Assembly: GCF_964340395.1 (NCBI RefSeq)
Contig: NC_135570.1
Coordinates: 5,065,322-5,129,321, forward strand
Source: Glandiceps talaboti
Taxonomy: Eukaryota > Hemichordata > Enteropneusta > Spengelidae
Direction: 5' to 3'
Length of the DNA stretch: 64,000 nt
The notes beneath the pieces were generated by a model. It did no database searches. It was given only the letters and a program-made list of their open reading frames with translations, and was not told the origin of the DNA. This document shows, piece by piece, positions 1 to 10,945 of the stretch (position 1 is its first letter; each line of letters opens with the position of its first letter). The translations under genes were made by a program, and so were the position numbers.

Positions 1-271
1 TGACAGATTGTATGGCACACTCGGAAGTCAGCATATAAGAATGGTCCAGTTGAACATATTCACTACCTTCATTGCAGGTTGCCCATCGCTTTGTCAGTAC
101 ACTTTCACCTTTCCAGTCTCGCACCTTCTTGCTTCGTTTTAAAACGACCGCTGCTGTTTTCCCGAGCAGACGACATTTTGAAGAAAACTCCGTGAAGGCG
201 TAAAACTGTGTGCACTGCGCAAGCGTATGCGCAAGCGTATGCGCAGTTGCGTTTTTATAGCTATCATTCAT
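1..271 (-). other. Open frame running off the left edge, unidentified
   Basis: On the minus strand an ATG at 271 opens a frame of 90 codons that continues without a stop to the window edge. Readable parts include AQCTQFYAFTEFSSKCRLLG, KTAAVVLKRSKKVRDWKGES and VLTKRWATCNEGSEYVQLDH. I do not recognise a family. It overlaps the TGCGCA duplication, so the first residues (THTLAHTLA-like) are repeat-derived. It could be part of a downstream gene, a transposon piece, or chance; a run this long is uncommon but expected occasionally in 64 kb. Confidence 0.15.
216..246. repeat. TGCGCA-rich 12-bp tandem duplication
   Basis: Two adjacent copies of GCGCAAGCGTAT followed by GCGCAG. It is CpG-rich in an otherwise AT-rich flank. 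Confidence 0.8.
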
Positions 272-1759
272 CCTTATTACAAATTTCGGCAGGTTTATTT
301 TGTATCAAATATCGGCTTATGACAAATACAGGCAATTTTATTACAAACGTCGGCTTATTACAAATATCGACAATTATTACAAACTTATCGATCGAACAGC
401 GAATTCTGTGGAGCTGCTGAAACCAATCTTCTCCTTGATGAAGTTGCCACACAGTATGAAGCATCCGCGTGCATAAGCGCCTCCTTTGGCAATATACTTG
501 AAAACTGTTCATCGTTCGTTTTATCCTGTCATCGCGAAATTCAATTGCAAGATTCAATAACACTATTATCTGAGATCAGACTTGTGGTTAAAATCTTGAA
601 AAGAATTTAGAGATCAAGTACGTAGAGCTATGATATATCATAATTCCATGTATCGTGTATTTATTGAATACTCAGTGATGTAGTTATGAGTTGCAAAATC
701 AATACTTCAAAGTAGTGACGTAGTGAATTATAATTCTGAATCATCGTTTACATGTTTTGTTGACATAAGTTGCACTGACAGGGTGGTCCCCCATGGCCCT
801 GGAGGTGCAATTAAACAGTAACAGATAAACAAAATCATTTCTTTGCACCTTCAGATTTCATCGATGTGATTCACGGACAGATCTACATTGTATTAAAAGA
901 AATTATAATGGCTGTGAAATATCAGTCTTGAAATTTTCTCGATTTTTTGTTGTGTGGGTTCATCGAAAATTCTTTATACTAAAGTTGCAACTCTCTTTGT
1001 GTGTTTTTGCTAGATAAGCTTATGATTTAAATATGATTTTGCTTAAAACAAATTTTCGAAAATTGGACATAAGTAGAGGAAAGTTTACAACAAAATATCC
1101 GACCAAAGAAATCAAATCAGAGATGTAATATATTATATAGTTGTGGAGTGGTCTATCAGTTTTGAAACTAGGTCGTGCTAGAGACTCGATGCCTGTCATA
1201 TTAAATCTTACATCACTGCTATTGCATTGACTATGTTTAATTTACCCCTCAATCAATACTCCCCGGTGCTATACAAAGTTCTACAAAACGTGCAACGGCA
1301 CCTTTATTAACAAGATTAGGAATCCAACCTGATATGCGTCCTTTATTGCCCTAAACAAATATTCATGATCACCCTGGGGTAAATCTACAGGCACCATTCA
1401 TTTCTAAGACTTTTTAACAAAAAAGTGCAAAGACACTATTGTTGTTTAGAGTGACATCCAGCTGGTCCACGTTCACTCTTAATTATCATCACTTTCTAAT
1501 ACAAATATATGTGGTCCATCAGCGTTTTAATCTGCATCGCTTTTATTCTCGACTCAATGAAGTATACCACATTGTTTTTTCCTGGTCGTGCAGCCAACAA
1601 CCACCTGTTATGAGTCCATCAGTTAGTCGTCGTTTAATTTGCCTAACTAACCATCGGTACATTTCCCTGGTGTCATTTGTTGGGGTCTACAGTTTCTACT
1701 TGCCTGGGCTTGTATTATTGGCGATCATTCTTGTTTTCAAATTTTTGCAATGAGTTTGA

Positions 1760-1761
<2 letters not shown>
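272..1761. other. Unassigned stretch
   Basis: No supported gene. At about 274-395 there are several degenerate copies of a TTATTACAAATnTCGGC-like phrase spaced 20-30 bases apart. Short readings on the minus strand near 420-560 look protein-like but cannot be linked to anything. Confidence 0.4.
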
Positions 1762-2014
<253 letters not shown>

Positions 2015-2971
2015 CCTATGACTACCTTCCTTCAACCACTGCAAGACTACTACTTTTGAAATAACGATTGACTTTTATGTATTTATTTATTTTTTGAAAT
2101 ACTCCTTTTGTTAAAGTTTACAATAGTTAATGTCATTTCTCTTAAAAGCAAATTGACAATTAGTTTATGATTATTAGATGAATATTACATCAGTACATGA
2201 AAGTCGTTGTTAAGAACATGATACGTCACATTAACGGGGGCGCTCTTTCGTTGCATAGGTACACATTGTTTAAGAATACGCCGATAGTACATACAGATGT
2301 GAAAAATCAAAATGTGGATATCTGGGTAAGTCTTGTATACGCATAAATGTTAACGAAATACATTTGACGAGTAACATGATTAACATGATTACAATGATAA
2401 AAGTTAAAGTAAAACAATATGGTAAAAGACTGAATACTCGACACGGATTATCACTTTGTGATTCTTCAAAAAACGTATCATAAAAAGAAATACAGACATT
2501 AAGTTCAAAAGAAATGCTGCGTGGAATAACAAACCTGAGTATATATATATTGTATTCTAATCTTGTTCTCTTTCACTGCTAAACACAAATATCATAAAGT
2601 TTAAAAATTTGGTCTTTTTTTTCAGAATAGTTGGAATGATTGGTCGTACATAAGAACATTAAAAGAATTGTTAGAAATTATATATTTGGTTTTGAAAATA
2701 ACACTAGAAATGAAGAATTTTTTAAAACAAAATTACAATCGTATGGGAATCATCAATTTTATACAATGTATTATATCTATTATAACTGTTGTTTTCCATA
2801 AAAGTATATCCTTCAATAATTCATCGTGTTCTGATGCTTGTGTGGCAAGTGACATGACAATATTTGTTTCAGCTTATTTAATGTCAAATCTGTGTTTGAA
2901 TTTATTGTTGATAGAAATACCCAATATGTCATGTCATGTCATCGCTATGGAAACGTCGATTATTCTAAACG

Positions 2972-3399
2972 TACAATGAAAACCAGATAAGTTGAAACAA
3001 GTCTTTGTCTGTTTCGATAAACATTTTACTAACATTGTTACATTTATTGTCTGGCTCGACAAATATTTTACTCTCATCGCTAAAACTGGTCGTCTGCCGC
3101 GACAAAAATCCTATCGACATTGCTACATCTTATCGTCTGACATGAGAAAAGTTGGAGTATAATTGTTACACTAGACTTCATTTACATGTCTGAGAAACAC
3201 ATACCTTGTTACAATGTATATAATTTGGCGACGACCAGATAAGGTAATGGTAGCTCACACAAAGCAATTGTAACATTTTTTTTCGGGAAAGAGGAAGAAC
3301 TCTTAGTGAGCATTTTGTCGTCTGACGATGAAATATTGCAATCTTGGTAAGATTGATGATGAGTCAGGCGACGTTTTCTGTTAACCGGCTTCCATTGTA
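2972..3399. mobile_element. MITE copy, about 428 bp
   Basis: Left terminus TACAATGAAAACCAGATAAG, continuing TTGAAACA. Right terminus CTGTTAACCGGCTTCCATTG, then TA. Flanking TA, about 30-bp imperfect inverted repeats. The interior is built of direct and inverted versions of GCTACATTTTATCGTCTG and GGCTCGACAAA. No transposase. Confidence 0.75.
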
Positions 3400-4665
3400 T
3401 ACATGTATCCCTCTCGCCATTACTAAAATTTTACTCAAATAGAAGAAAGCAACTGACTAAGTTTGTTCGGCAGTGAAAGAGTCCAATGATTTGCATACAT
3501 CTAGGAATGCTCAATTTTTGAGTTTTAATATATATTACAAAACAGAGTGACATACAGACTGTTTAACAGTGAAAGACGCCAGTGGCAATATCTCATTTCT
3601 GACGATAGAGGGCAGCCACCAACCACCAGATGTACATCCATCCGCACATATAATAATTCTTGTCATAAAAAACGAAAGATTACATCCTCTTTTAGAACTA
3701 AAATCTCAGCAGTCCATGTTATATCTTTTCATTTGCTAATCACGACAAAAAATGAAATGAGATGTCCTTTTTTCACTCCTTAAAATCCTTTCTAAAATAT
3801 ACACAACATATGTCTTTTTAGTATGATTGAAACACGTTTTACCAAATACTGTGGGTTTTTACCCAAAACTGCGTGCACTCTTGGTAGTACTTGAAAACGC
3901 GTGTTGTCTACTTTACAACCGTTTCCTATAGATTAAAACATGGAAGTTATAATATTGTAGCTAAACGTTCACGGGTTTTTTTCGGGATATAACTGCCTTT
4001 CTACACTAGAGTCAGATATAAGCAACTTCCAGAAAAAAATATACAATTACAAAAAACAGAATGCTTTTGATACGTGTCTAAGCTGGTATAAAAAGAAAAA
4101 TATATATCATTATAAAAATGCTGATTGTAATGGAACTTTATACAATACACCCCCTCCTCAAATATGTATTGGAATAAGAAAAGAAAGATAGGGGGTCTGG
4201 CTATGTCGAGGTCCGACACACTAGCTTCTATTATATTACATTGCACCTCTTAACGTTAGTTCTTCAAAAAAAATGAAATAATGATATTTTTTTTTATATT
4301 GTTTAAGTAGATATGAGTATTAGAGTAATCATGATTACTGTGGCAGTGAAGGTGCCTGTGTTGATTTCAGTCACTTTTAATCATATATATATAGTGCGCG
4401 ATCCAACTGAAAAAATGAGGTAATTCCATTTTATCGAAAACAAAAAACAAACAGATTCCTTAATTCTCATATCTGTTGTGGAAATATAATGAAAAGTCTC
4501 ATCAACGGCTTCAAAGAATATGCAGAAGGCATGAAATCATTGCATGGCGTTAATTTGTTGTTGTTGTAGTTGTTGTTGTTGTTTTCAGGTGGGATAGTTA
4601 TATTTTATACCTTGGCAGTTCATATTTTGTGAAGTTTTGCTAGAGGTGGGAATAAATTAAATGTT
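3400..4665. other. Unassigned AT-rich stretch
   Basis: I see no supported gene or repeat apart from a short GTT run near 4555-4583. Confidence 0.5.
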
Positions 4666-4671
4666 TTTATT
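4666..4671 (-). terminator. AATAAA polyadenylation hexamer (candidate)
   Basis: Canonical hexamer on the minus strand, about 54 bases after the stop of the candidate terminal exon. Such hexamers are common by chance in AT-rich DNA. Confidence 0.2.
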
Positions 4672-4724
4672 ATTATGGGATATGGCAAGATAGTTTTACT
4701 GTCGAACTACAATCTACTAAACGA

Positions 4725-4837
4725 CTACACATAAATAGTCGTACACTCTCCTATCCTCGTCTTTGCAGAATTATAATACACGTCCATCAAAGCACTGGTT
4801 GATTGGATCTTCAGACCATGAAAACCTTTTATCTTTT
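4725..4837 (-). CDS. Pax2/5/8: Candidate terminal exon of Pax2/5/8
   Basis: Exon 9 leaves an A in phase 1. At 4838 an AAACAG acceptor is followed by two bases that complete Lys, then 36 codons: KIKGFHGLKIQSTSALMDVY, YNSAKTRIGECTTIYV, then TAG. A YYNSAxxR piece recalls the YYYSxxxR near the end of vertebrate Pax2/5, and an AATAAA lies about 54 bases after the stop. Against it: the polypyrimidine tract is weak, the exon is not otherwise conserved in look, and phase agreement alone has a one-in-three chance. Alternatives are a tiny exon at 5052-5068 (strong acceptor TTTGTTTCAG, reads NRTCS then stop), read-through of exon 9, or an exon beyond the window. Confidence 0.25.
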
Positions 4838-5276
4838 CTGTTTTTGATGAAAATATCACTTTTTTATATAAGATATTTAGATTAAACAGTTTTATATAAT
4901 TTTAGTTGGATGGTTTTAAACCATCGGAAATTAGGCATGTTACTGTCTCCGGTACTTCCAATTCAATACATTTAGACGACTTTGCTCCTTTGTCAGGTCC
5001 TGGCGACTCGATTTACATAATTTATTGCTACGTCACATCCGGTTCACCTGATCATGAGCAAGTTCTGTCTGAAACAAAAGCACAAATGTAAGAAATTATA
5101 CCACAAGAACATATGTGAAGACATTACAATTTTATATCATCCGGAGCAAAAGTTTAAGAGGAATAACTATATTTCAAATCTACTAACAGCTCTCATAATT
5201 CTCATGAGTAATCATGCATTTAAAAGATGTAATATAGAATGAGAAATCAAGAACACATACTTCAGAAAACAGGACT

Positions 5277-5495
5277 TGTATGTATGTATGTATGTATGTA
5301 TGTATGCATGTATGTATGTATGTATGTATGTATGTATGTATGTATGTATGTATGTATGTATGTATGTATGTATGTATGTATGTATGTATGTATGTATGTA
5401 TGTATGTATGTATCTGTGTATGTATGTATCTATGTATCTATGTATCTATGCATGTATCTATGTATCTACGTATGTATGTTTGGATGTTTGGATGT
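5277..5495. repeat. (TATG)n microsatellite
   Basis: About 135 bases of nearly pure TATG units followed by decayed TATC/TATG and TGGATGTT variants. It lies just 3' of exon 9. Apparent Met-Tyr-Val-Cys reading frames across it are artefacts. Confidence 0.97.
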
Positions 5496-5542
5496 TAAAT
5501 TTGTGTGGGTAAATAAATCAAAACAAGAAATAACGAACTCAC

Positions 5543-5665
5543 TAAGCAGTCCCGACGATCCGTATCGCGTCCATGCATCACTGTAGTGACTTGACATACT
5601 GGACATTGGGGAGTACTGCGCATGTGTGTAGGGTACAGATGAAAATTGTGATGAATAGTCAGTTG
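5543..5665 (-). CDS. Pax2/5/8: Pax2/5/8 exon 9 (C-terminal activation region)
   Basis: 123 bp, entered in phase 1 (G|CA, Ala). It encodes TDYSSQFSSVPYTHAQYSPM and SSMSSHYSDAWTRYGSSGLL, then the donor GTGAGT after CTTA (phase 1). The YTHAQYS...YSDAWTRYGSSGLL pattern parallels the vertebrate segment around YSxYxxxWRFPxxGLL, which lies just before a Tyr-rich C-terminus. If the donor were not used, the frame would read on 25 more codons to a TAG at 5466-5468. The strong donor makes a further exon more likely. Confidence 0.87.
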
Positions 5666-7151
5666 CTAAAAATAAAGAAAACGGAGAAATTTAGTCACAC
5701 AAAAAATACAACAATAGTGGTCACTGAAACATTACACTTTTTTATCATATGGTGCCATATTCTTCACATAATGTATGTTAAGATTATTTCCCAGAATGTT
5801 CACAGCTAACGGGGCACAAGCTGTTACATATTTTGTAATTTTTTTGCGGCATATTAAAGGGGACTAACTAAAGCATACAATAACCATCATTTGCGATTAA
5901 CTGAATTTTAACCTGGTATATGTAAATCATAAACGATCTGATGACGTAATTTGTTATACGTATGGAAATATCTAGGAAATTCCAGGGGCGGTTTATTATT
6001 GAATTTCAGGACTTCCAAAGAAATTCTTCTTTGGATCGTATGTTGTGAAGCCTGGCGTTTGGTCAATATGATGCAATGATGTAGCGCCGTACAGCTACTA
6101 TATGAAATCATTAGACATCGCCACCAAGTCATGAGTCTAAAAATATACTTTGTCTTTATCACGTACAATTTCAGAAGATAACAACAACAACAAAATATAT
6201 GATATTTAAACTAGTTTGGTGTAATTGTAACACTCAAAAAGCGCCGTTTACAATTATACGATTGTTCTATAAAAGCAGTTTTGCTGCAAATGTAATGACT
6301 GGAGTTCGTTGACCTCTCCTGTTATCCATCCATGAAAGACGTCACAAATACACGAGGGTCCATCACTATCTTTGTGCCAAATATACTTGTACATTGACCT
6401 ATTTCTTTATTCATTTTCTGTTTCGCGTATATACAGGTATTAATCTTTAAATAATAAATGACGTCTTTTTCTTTCACGCTTATCCATCGGTACAGCCCGC
6501 GGAAGCACAGTTTGTATGCATTCAAACAAAAAATACGTTATTTATAACCGGTGGTGGTCACGGTTCTACGTCACGATAACAAGTAAAATCATCAAGTATA
6601 CCATCTTCTTTAAAATATTAATAAACTAATAAACTATTCTAAGATCTGATCAAATCAATGAAATTCAAAGAAGAAGCTGAATGGCTAAAAAGGGCAGCAA
6701 ATCGTTGCATGATTTAAGAGGTATCATACATGATTTAATACTTGATTACTGAGTCAAAATAGATACAATGTACATTATGTTACCATAAGAACGTTATTGA
6801 ATCTTGATTGTTTTACGGCATGACTATGCATTCTGATGTGAGATTTGTACAAAACTTTGTTGGCGAGTCAGATTGAAGATCTCTCTAGAATTCTAATTAA
6901 TTAGAAAATTGATGAATATTCATATTCTAGAATACGTATTGATGAGCTGTCAAACACGCCAATGTGGACATCATAAAAAATATCACCATAAATAATGCAT
7001 TATCATCTTCAGAATTAGAAATATGTCCCCTTGTTTCATATTTGTATTTGTCTCTCAAAAAGATGTCTGAAATACCGGCTTGGGAGTACGGGTTATAAAT
7101 CAATACTTTAATGATCATGACACTGTGCCATAAATAACAGAAAACAATTAC
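5666..7151 (-). other. Pax2/5/8: Intron 8 of Pax2/5/8
   Basis: 1.5 kb, donor GTAATT, acceptor CTTTATTTTTAG. No further exon or repeat recognised. Confidence 0.8.
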
Positions 7152-7298
7152 CTTCTCGGCCTGAATACGATCCTGATCCCGGCGGTAGAACTAAGGGTGG
7201 TACGAGACCGGACATAGTGCTTGCTGGGTAGCCACTCTGGGGCGCTGTTGGAGCTACGGGAGGATATCCGTGAATTGCACTCATATCACGTGATTGAC
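7152..7298 (-). CDS. Pax2/5/8: Pax2/5/8 exon 8 (activation region)
   Basis: 147 bp, phase 1 at both ends; acceptor CGTTACAG, donor GTAATT. It encodes QSRDMSAIHGYPPVAPTAPQ, SGYPASTMSGLVPPLVLPPG, SGSYSGRE. The Pro/Gly/Tyr/Ser-rich content corresponds to the part of vertebrate Pax2/5/8 before the C-terminal activation/inhibitory region. No open frame starting with ATG covers it cleanly, so it was found by splice sites and phase. Its length is divisible by three. Confidence 0.85.
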
Positions 7299-8688
7299 CT
7301 GTAACGAAAACAACCTTGTTAATTACATATTAGAAAACCGTTGCAATTGAAAAAATAACCGTTTTCTCCGTCTTGTCTAGTGTTGTTGTTTTCCAACTAT
7401 ACATATACGGTCTTCTGAACAGAATTTAAGTGGTATAAAGCTGGTGCGTTCCATGAATTTTTTCATTCGCGTGAAAATACTTCAATAAAACATCTATTAA
7501 ACTAAAATACCAAGTTAATCAAAATCGTACTTCTGATACTGTCATCAAACTCGTCTTCTGACATTATAAGTATAGTTCATTTTACAATAGGGATTCCTCG
7601 ACATTTCAGTATGCATATACTAAATTGTGTCATCACATTTTTATGTATAATGCTTCCGACTAGGTTTAGGTTTTGACAATAGCAAGTGATGGTTTAGTAT
7701 GCTTCCGTGATTACAGTCATATTCCAGGTATTTTAACTTTCAACAACACTACCTAAAAAAACTCGCTCACTCTTTCTCAACAACACATTGCTAGATGGAT
7801 ATGACATTTATTTTACCAAAAATAACACATCATGCTGCATCGTGTCTCCAGGGCGTTTGAATACATGTCAGCTCGTGTTTTGTGTTCATGATCTGCCAGT
7901 TGTAGTTCAAGTCAAGAATGAAAGGTTAATTCAATTTGAATATTCAAAATGATCACAATCAATAAATGACCTTCTCATTTTCAGCTTTAAAGTGATTTTT
8001 GTGTATCTACTTCAAACCAAATTAATGTAAACGCGTTTCATGGCTGGTCCCCCAGGAATCAATTATGTAATATGCATTGTTATTTCGTTCATTAAAATGA
8101 TATCACGAGGTATCTTCTTCCATAATCTACGACTTTTGTGGCGTTTAGGCCCAGGAGGTTATTCTTTTTATCATTTCATTAATACATCGTGTGATTTTTG
8201 TATGTTTAGAATTGTGGAATAGTTTTGTGGTTTACATAGCTTCGAATATCAATTCTTTCATTGCCAGATAATTTTGCTAGCTAGTCAAGAATATTGGCAG
8301 TTACACGTAGTGCATTGTTCAGCTGCTGATTCAGTTGAATTCGACGGGTACACGTGTGGAAACTAACGTAAAGACTGAAGTCAAATTGACCAAACATTTC
8401 ATGAAAATGTTATCAAGTTATCATTCTGGGATACTTATTTTGGCGGGGAAAAATAGTCAAAACCTAACATTCTATAGTGTTGTACAGTGTCGTTATCTCT
8501 AGTTATAAATCTTGACGGAAACGACTCGATATTTATTGTCGTCAAACCTAGCATTCTTGGCGGGAACGATGTGCGATCGATCAGCCTAAAATTCGCTCTG
8601 TGTCTAAATATTTACAGAGTCGCCAGTTTCAGTGAAGAAATTGGGCGAGAACGATGCACTGTAGTCAAAAATATGTTGACCCGCTCAC
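7299..8688 (-). other. Pax2/5/8: Intron 7 of Pax2/5/8
   Basis: 1.4 kb, donor GTGAGC, acceptor GTTACAG. It contains a GGCGGGAA motif at 8559-8566 and the related GGCGGGGAA near 8442. No coding signal recognised. Confidence 0.8.
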
Positions 8689-8871
8689 CTGAGTACTGTC
8701 CGAAGCTTGTATTGTTTGATCCTAATTGTGACAACGACGACCTCTCGGTCATATAACCCGACATACTTGTCGACGGTACTGGTTGAAGGACAGTCAACGT
8801 TGTTGAACCAGCTGCAGTTGCGTCCAGTTTATTCGGTTGCGGAGAATTATTATTGCCAGTCAAACAGGAGC
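8689..8871 (-). CDS. Pax2/5/8: Pax2/5/8 exon 7 (Ser/Thr-rich region)
   Basis: 183 bp, phase 1 at both ends (GGC Gly in, G| out before GTGAGC). It encodes SCLTGNNNSPQPNKLDATAA, GSTTLTVLQPVPSTSMSGYM, TERSSLSQLGSNNTSFGQYS. Low-complexity Ser/Thr/Asn/Gly composition is typical of the linker and start of the transactivation region in Pax2/5/8. The length is a multiple of three, so skipping it keeps the frame. A plus-strand open frame over part of this exon (8487-8756) is an antisense shadow. Confidence 0.85.
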
Positions 8872-9255
8872 CTGAAATGAACATGACAACATTAACTAGT
8901 CTGCAAGGTATGACGTATACGTCCGCCATTTTTTCTGTCAATGTTTCCAACTACCCCCTGTTATTTATAACATGGATTTCAGAAAATGACATGTCATTCT
9001 CGCTCAATTTTTTTGTTTGTAGGTGAAAATTAACTAAACTGGCTCAAAGAATTCTTTCAAATGTTAGCTTTGAAACTAATGTTTTAGAAAAAAGCTTAGG
9101 CAAACAAATTGCATACACTTTCTGAATATTCTAGTTGATAATATGGTATATTCTTTTCCAAATAGAAATTTGTATCAAATTGCTTCCTGACAAGTTGACC
9201 CTTGGACTCTAAAGCATATGATGACGTCATTATATCTTTCAATTAATCTACTCAC
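8872..9255 (-). other. Pax2/5/8: Intron 6 of Pax2/5/8
   Basis: 384 bp, phase 1, donor GTGAGT, acceptor TCATTTCAG. Nothing else seen. Confidence 0.85.
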
Positions 9256-9427
9256 CGGTTTGATATGAAGATGGAACATGATTGTGTTGTGGTGAATTTG
9301 CCATGGCACTGTGTGCATGTGGATGTGTATGAGCATGTCCACCATGTGCATGACCGAGTGAAAGTTTGCTTTCTTGTAGCATACTAACTGGAGTTAGAGG
9401 CGCCAGAGTATAATCGTTTGCTGTAGG
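9256..9427 (-). CDS. Pax2/5/8: Pax2/5/8 exon 6 (His-rich segment)
   Basis: 172 bp, entered in phase 0 after CTTTTTTTCAG and left in phase 1 before GTGAGT. It encodes 57 residues: PTANDYTLAPLTPVSMLQES, KLSLGHAHGGHAHTHPHAHS, AMANSPQHNHVPSSYQT. The middle is a run with His at nearly every second position (GHAHGGHAHTHPHAH). LTPVSMLQESK-type sequence lies between homeodomain remnant and activation region in this class of proteins. I know no fixed function for the His stretch; His repeats are linked to nuclear speckle targeting or metal binding in other proteins, which would be inference here. Assignment rests on splice-phase continuity with exons 5 and 7. Confidence 0.85.
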
Positions 9428-9728
9428 CTGAAAAAAAGAGGGAGAACAATACAAGTTTATCTTCGCGAACTTTAACACACAAAAAATGTAACAATGAATG
9501 ACACAGTTCGTTTATCTAAACTGTAGAGACATTTCTTCGAAAATATATGCAAGATAAATATTGTCATGGCAACGATTTGTAATAATAGGTTGATAACTAA
9601 GTTTCGTTGATAAGCGTCTCGAGATGTCGTTTATCCGATTACTTTCCTGTTAGATGTTGTTTTCAATGTTATCTTGAAGTATAATAATCTCTAATCAACT
9701 CAGACTTTGGAAATGAAGTAAGCTTTAC
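9428..9728 (-). other. Pax2/5/8: Intron 5 of Pax2/5/8
   Basis: 301 bp, phase 0, donor GTAAAG, acceptor with a T-run ending TTCAG. Nothing else seen. Confidence 0.85.
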
Positions 9729-9910
9729 CTCTGATTTAGGTATAATGTCTTCTCTTCCGTAAGCCGCTGTTGCCGACTCTGGGTAATGATTCCGATCGAA
9801 TGCCTTTTCTAATGCCTCTATTTGTTCCGATGTGTATGTTGGCCTGCTTCGTTTTCTATCCTGTTCGTCTGGGGGGCTAAGCGTACCATTTGACGTTGCA
9901 TCGTGATGAT
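9729..9910 (-). CDS. Pax2/5/8: Pax2/5/8 exon 5 (partial homeodomain)
   Basis: 182 bp. Acceptor TTACACAG; the first two bases AT complete Asp with exon 4. It encodes HHDATSNGTLSPPDEQ, then DRKRSRPTYTSEQIEALEKA, FDRNHYPESATAAYG and REDIIPKSE, ending in phase 0 before GTAAAG. The KRSRPTYTSEQIEALEKAF segment is the N-terminal arm and first helix of a Pax-type homeodomain; HYPE is the usual turn. Helices 2 and 3 with the DNA-recognition residues are absent. Family knowledge: Pax2/5/8 proteins keep only this homeodomain remnant, so the truncation is normal, not a pseudogene sign. Confidence 0.93.
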
Positions 9911-10067
9911 CTGTGTAATATAACAGATAAATGGTTAGCGAGTGATCAGATAACTGTCCTCGAGTAACGATAGCATAAGGCGCTTTACTCGGATTTTTTT
10001 CTTGTATTTCTGTTGTCAATGGTAATTTTCTCCGCGGGCATTCTATTTACTTTCTTCAAGTTAAAAT

Positions 10068-10358
10068 TACAACTAAAACCATTTAAACTGAAACAAGGTC
10101 GACGAAAACTAACTAAAATTGCTACAAAAATATTACTACCATTGCTACATCTTATCGCCCGGCTCGACAGAATTCGAAAGCTTACGCAAAGAAAATGTGG
10201 ATATTTGGTCGATCAAGCCAGACTATAAAATTACTATAAATTTCATTCATTCATTCATTCATTCATTCATTCATTCATTCATTCATTCATTCAATCATTC
10301 AGTAAGATTTTGTCGATCCAAAGGACGGTCTGTTTCAGGTTAACTAGCTTCTATTGTA
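10068..10358. mobile_element. MITE copy, about 291 bp
   Basis: The left terminus TACAACTAAAACCATTTAAA continues into CTGAAACA. The right terminus CTGTTTCAGGTTAACTAGCT continues TCTATTGTA. They are imperfect inverted repeats flanked by TA. The interior has GCTACATCTTATCGCCCGGC and a (TTCA)n expansion. Non-autonomous: no transposase frame. Confidence 0.75.
10243..10300. repeat. (TTCA)n microsatellite inside a MITE
   Basis: About 14 TTCA units with one variant near the end, lying within the 10068-10358 MITE copy. The other copies lack it, so it arose after insertion or marks a subfamily. Confidence 0.9.
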
Positions 10359-10945
10359 TCTCCTAGTGACACTGTTCTACATAAAGAATACAGTGACACC
10401 GTTTTAGCGATACCAAAACACTTATTGTAAAATGGATCTTTTTTATCCATACATTGTCTGGAGCGCATCCATTTCAAGACACCCAGGGCCTGTCCACGAT
10501 CTGTCTTTAGGAGAGAGCTTGACCACAAAGCTATACTAGTAATAGAACATAGTGGTACGGGCGAATAATTGTGAAACCTATCCAGTGACGTCATTTATTT
10601 GTATTTGACCTTCATGTATGAAGCATTTGTGATTTATTGGAAATTACACATTACATGAATTATGGAAATACGCGAACACTCTCCACGAATGCATCACTTT
10701 TCAACCCTAAAACATAGACGATTTTTTATTAGCTATAGGGATGAAAAGTGTGGTTATTTTAGTATCACGGTACATATCAAGTGAAATGGTTTTTGAACAC
10801 TACGAAAAGTCTTTTTTCAGTATTGTTAATTATTAATCATTTTATCCTCATTAAATAATGAAAATTTGATTATCAGCGTTAAGTCAACAGTAGTCTATCG
10901 ATGCGTTGTATGACTTTGCTTATTAGATTTTCTGCTTTGTTGACG

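Noticed and set aside
2640-2979. Plus-strand frame after a good TTTTTTTTCAG acceptor
   Set aside because: Reads hydrophobic, AT-driven sequence (Ile/Leu/Asn rich) without motif or neighbouring exon.
4906-5091. Plus-strand frame with protein-like text (SGTSNSIHLDDFAPLSGPGD)
   Set aside because: Short, no family recognised and no partner exon. It overlaps the region between exon 9 and the candidate last exon.
8487-8756. Plus-strand open frame over exon 7
   Set aside because: It is the antisense shadow of the Pax exon.
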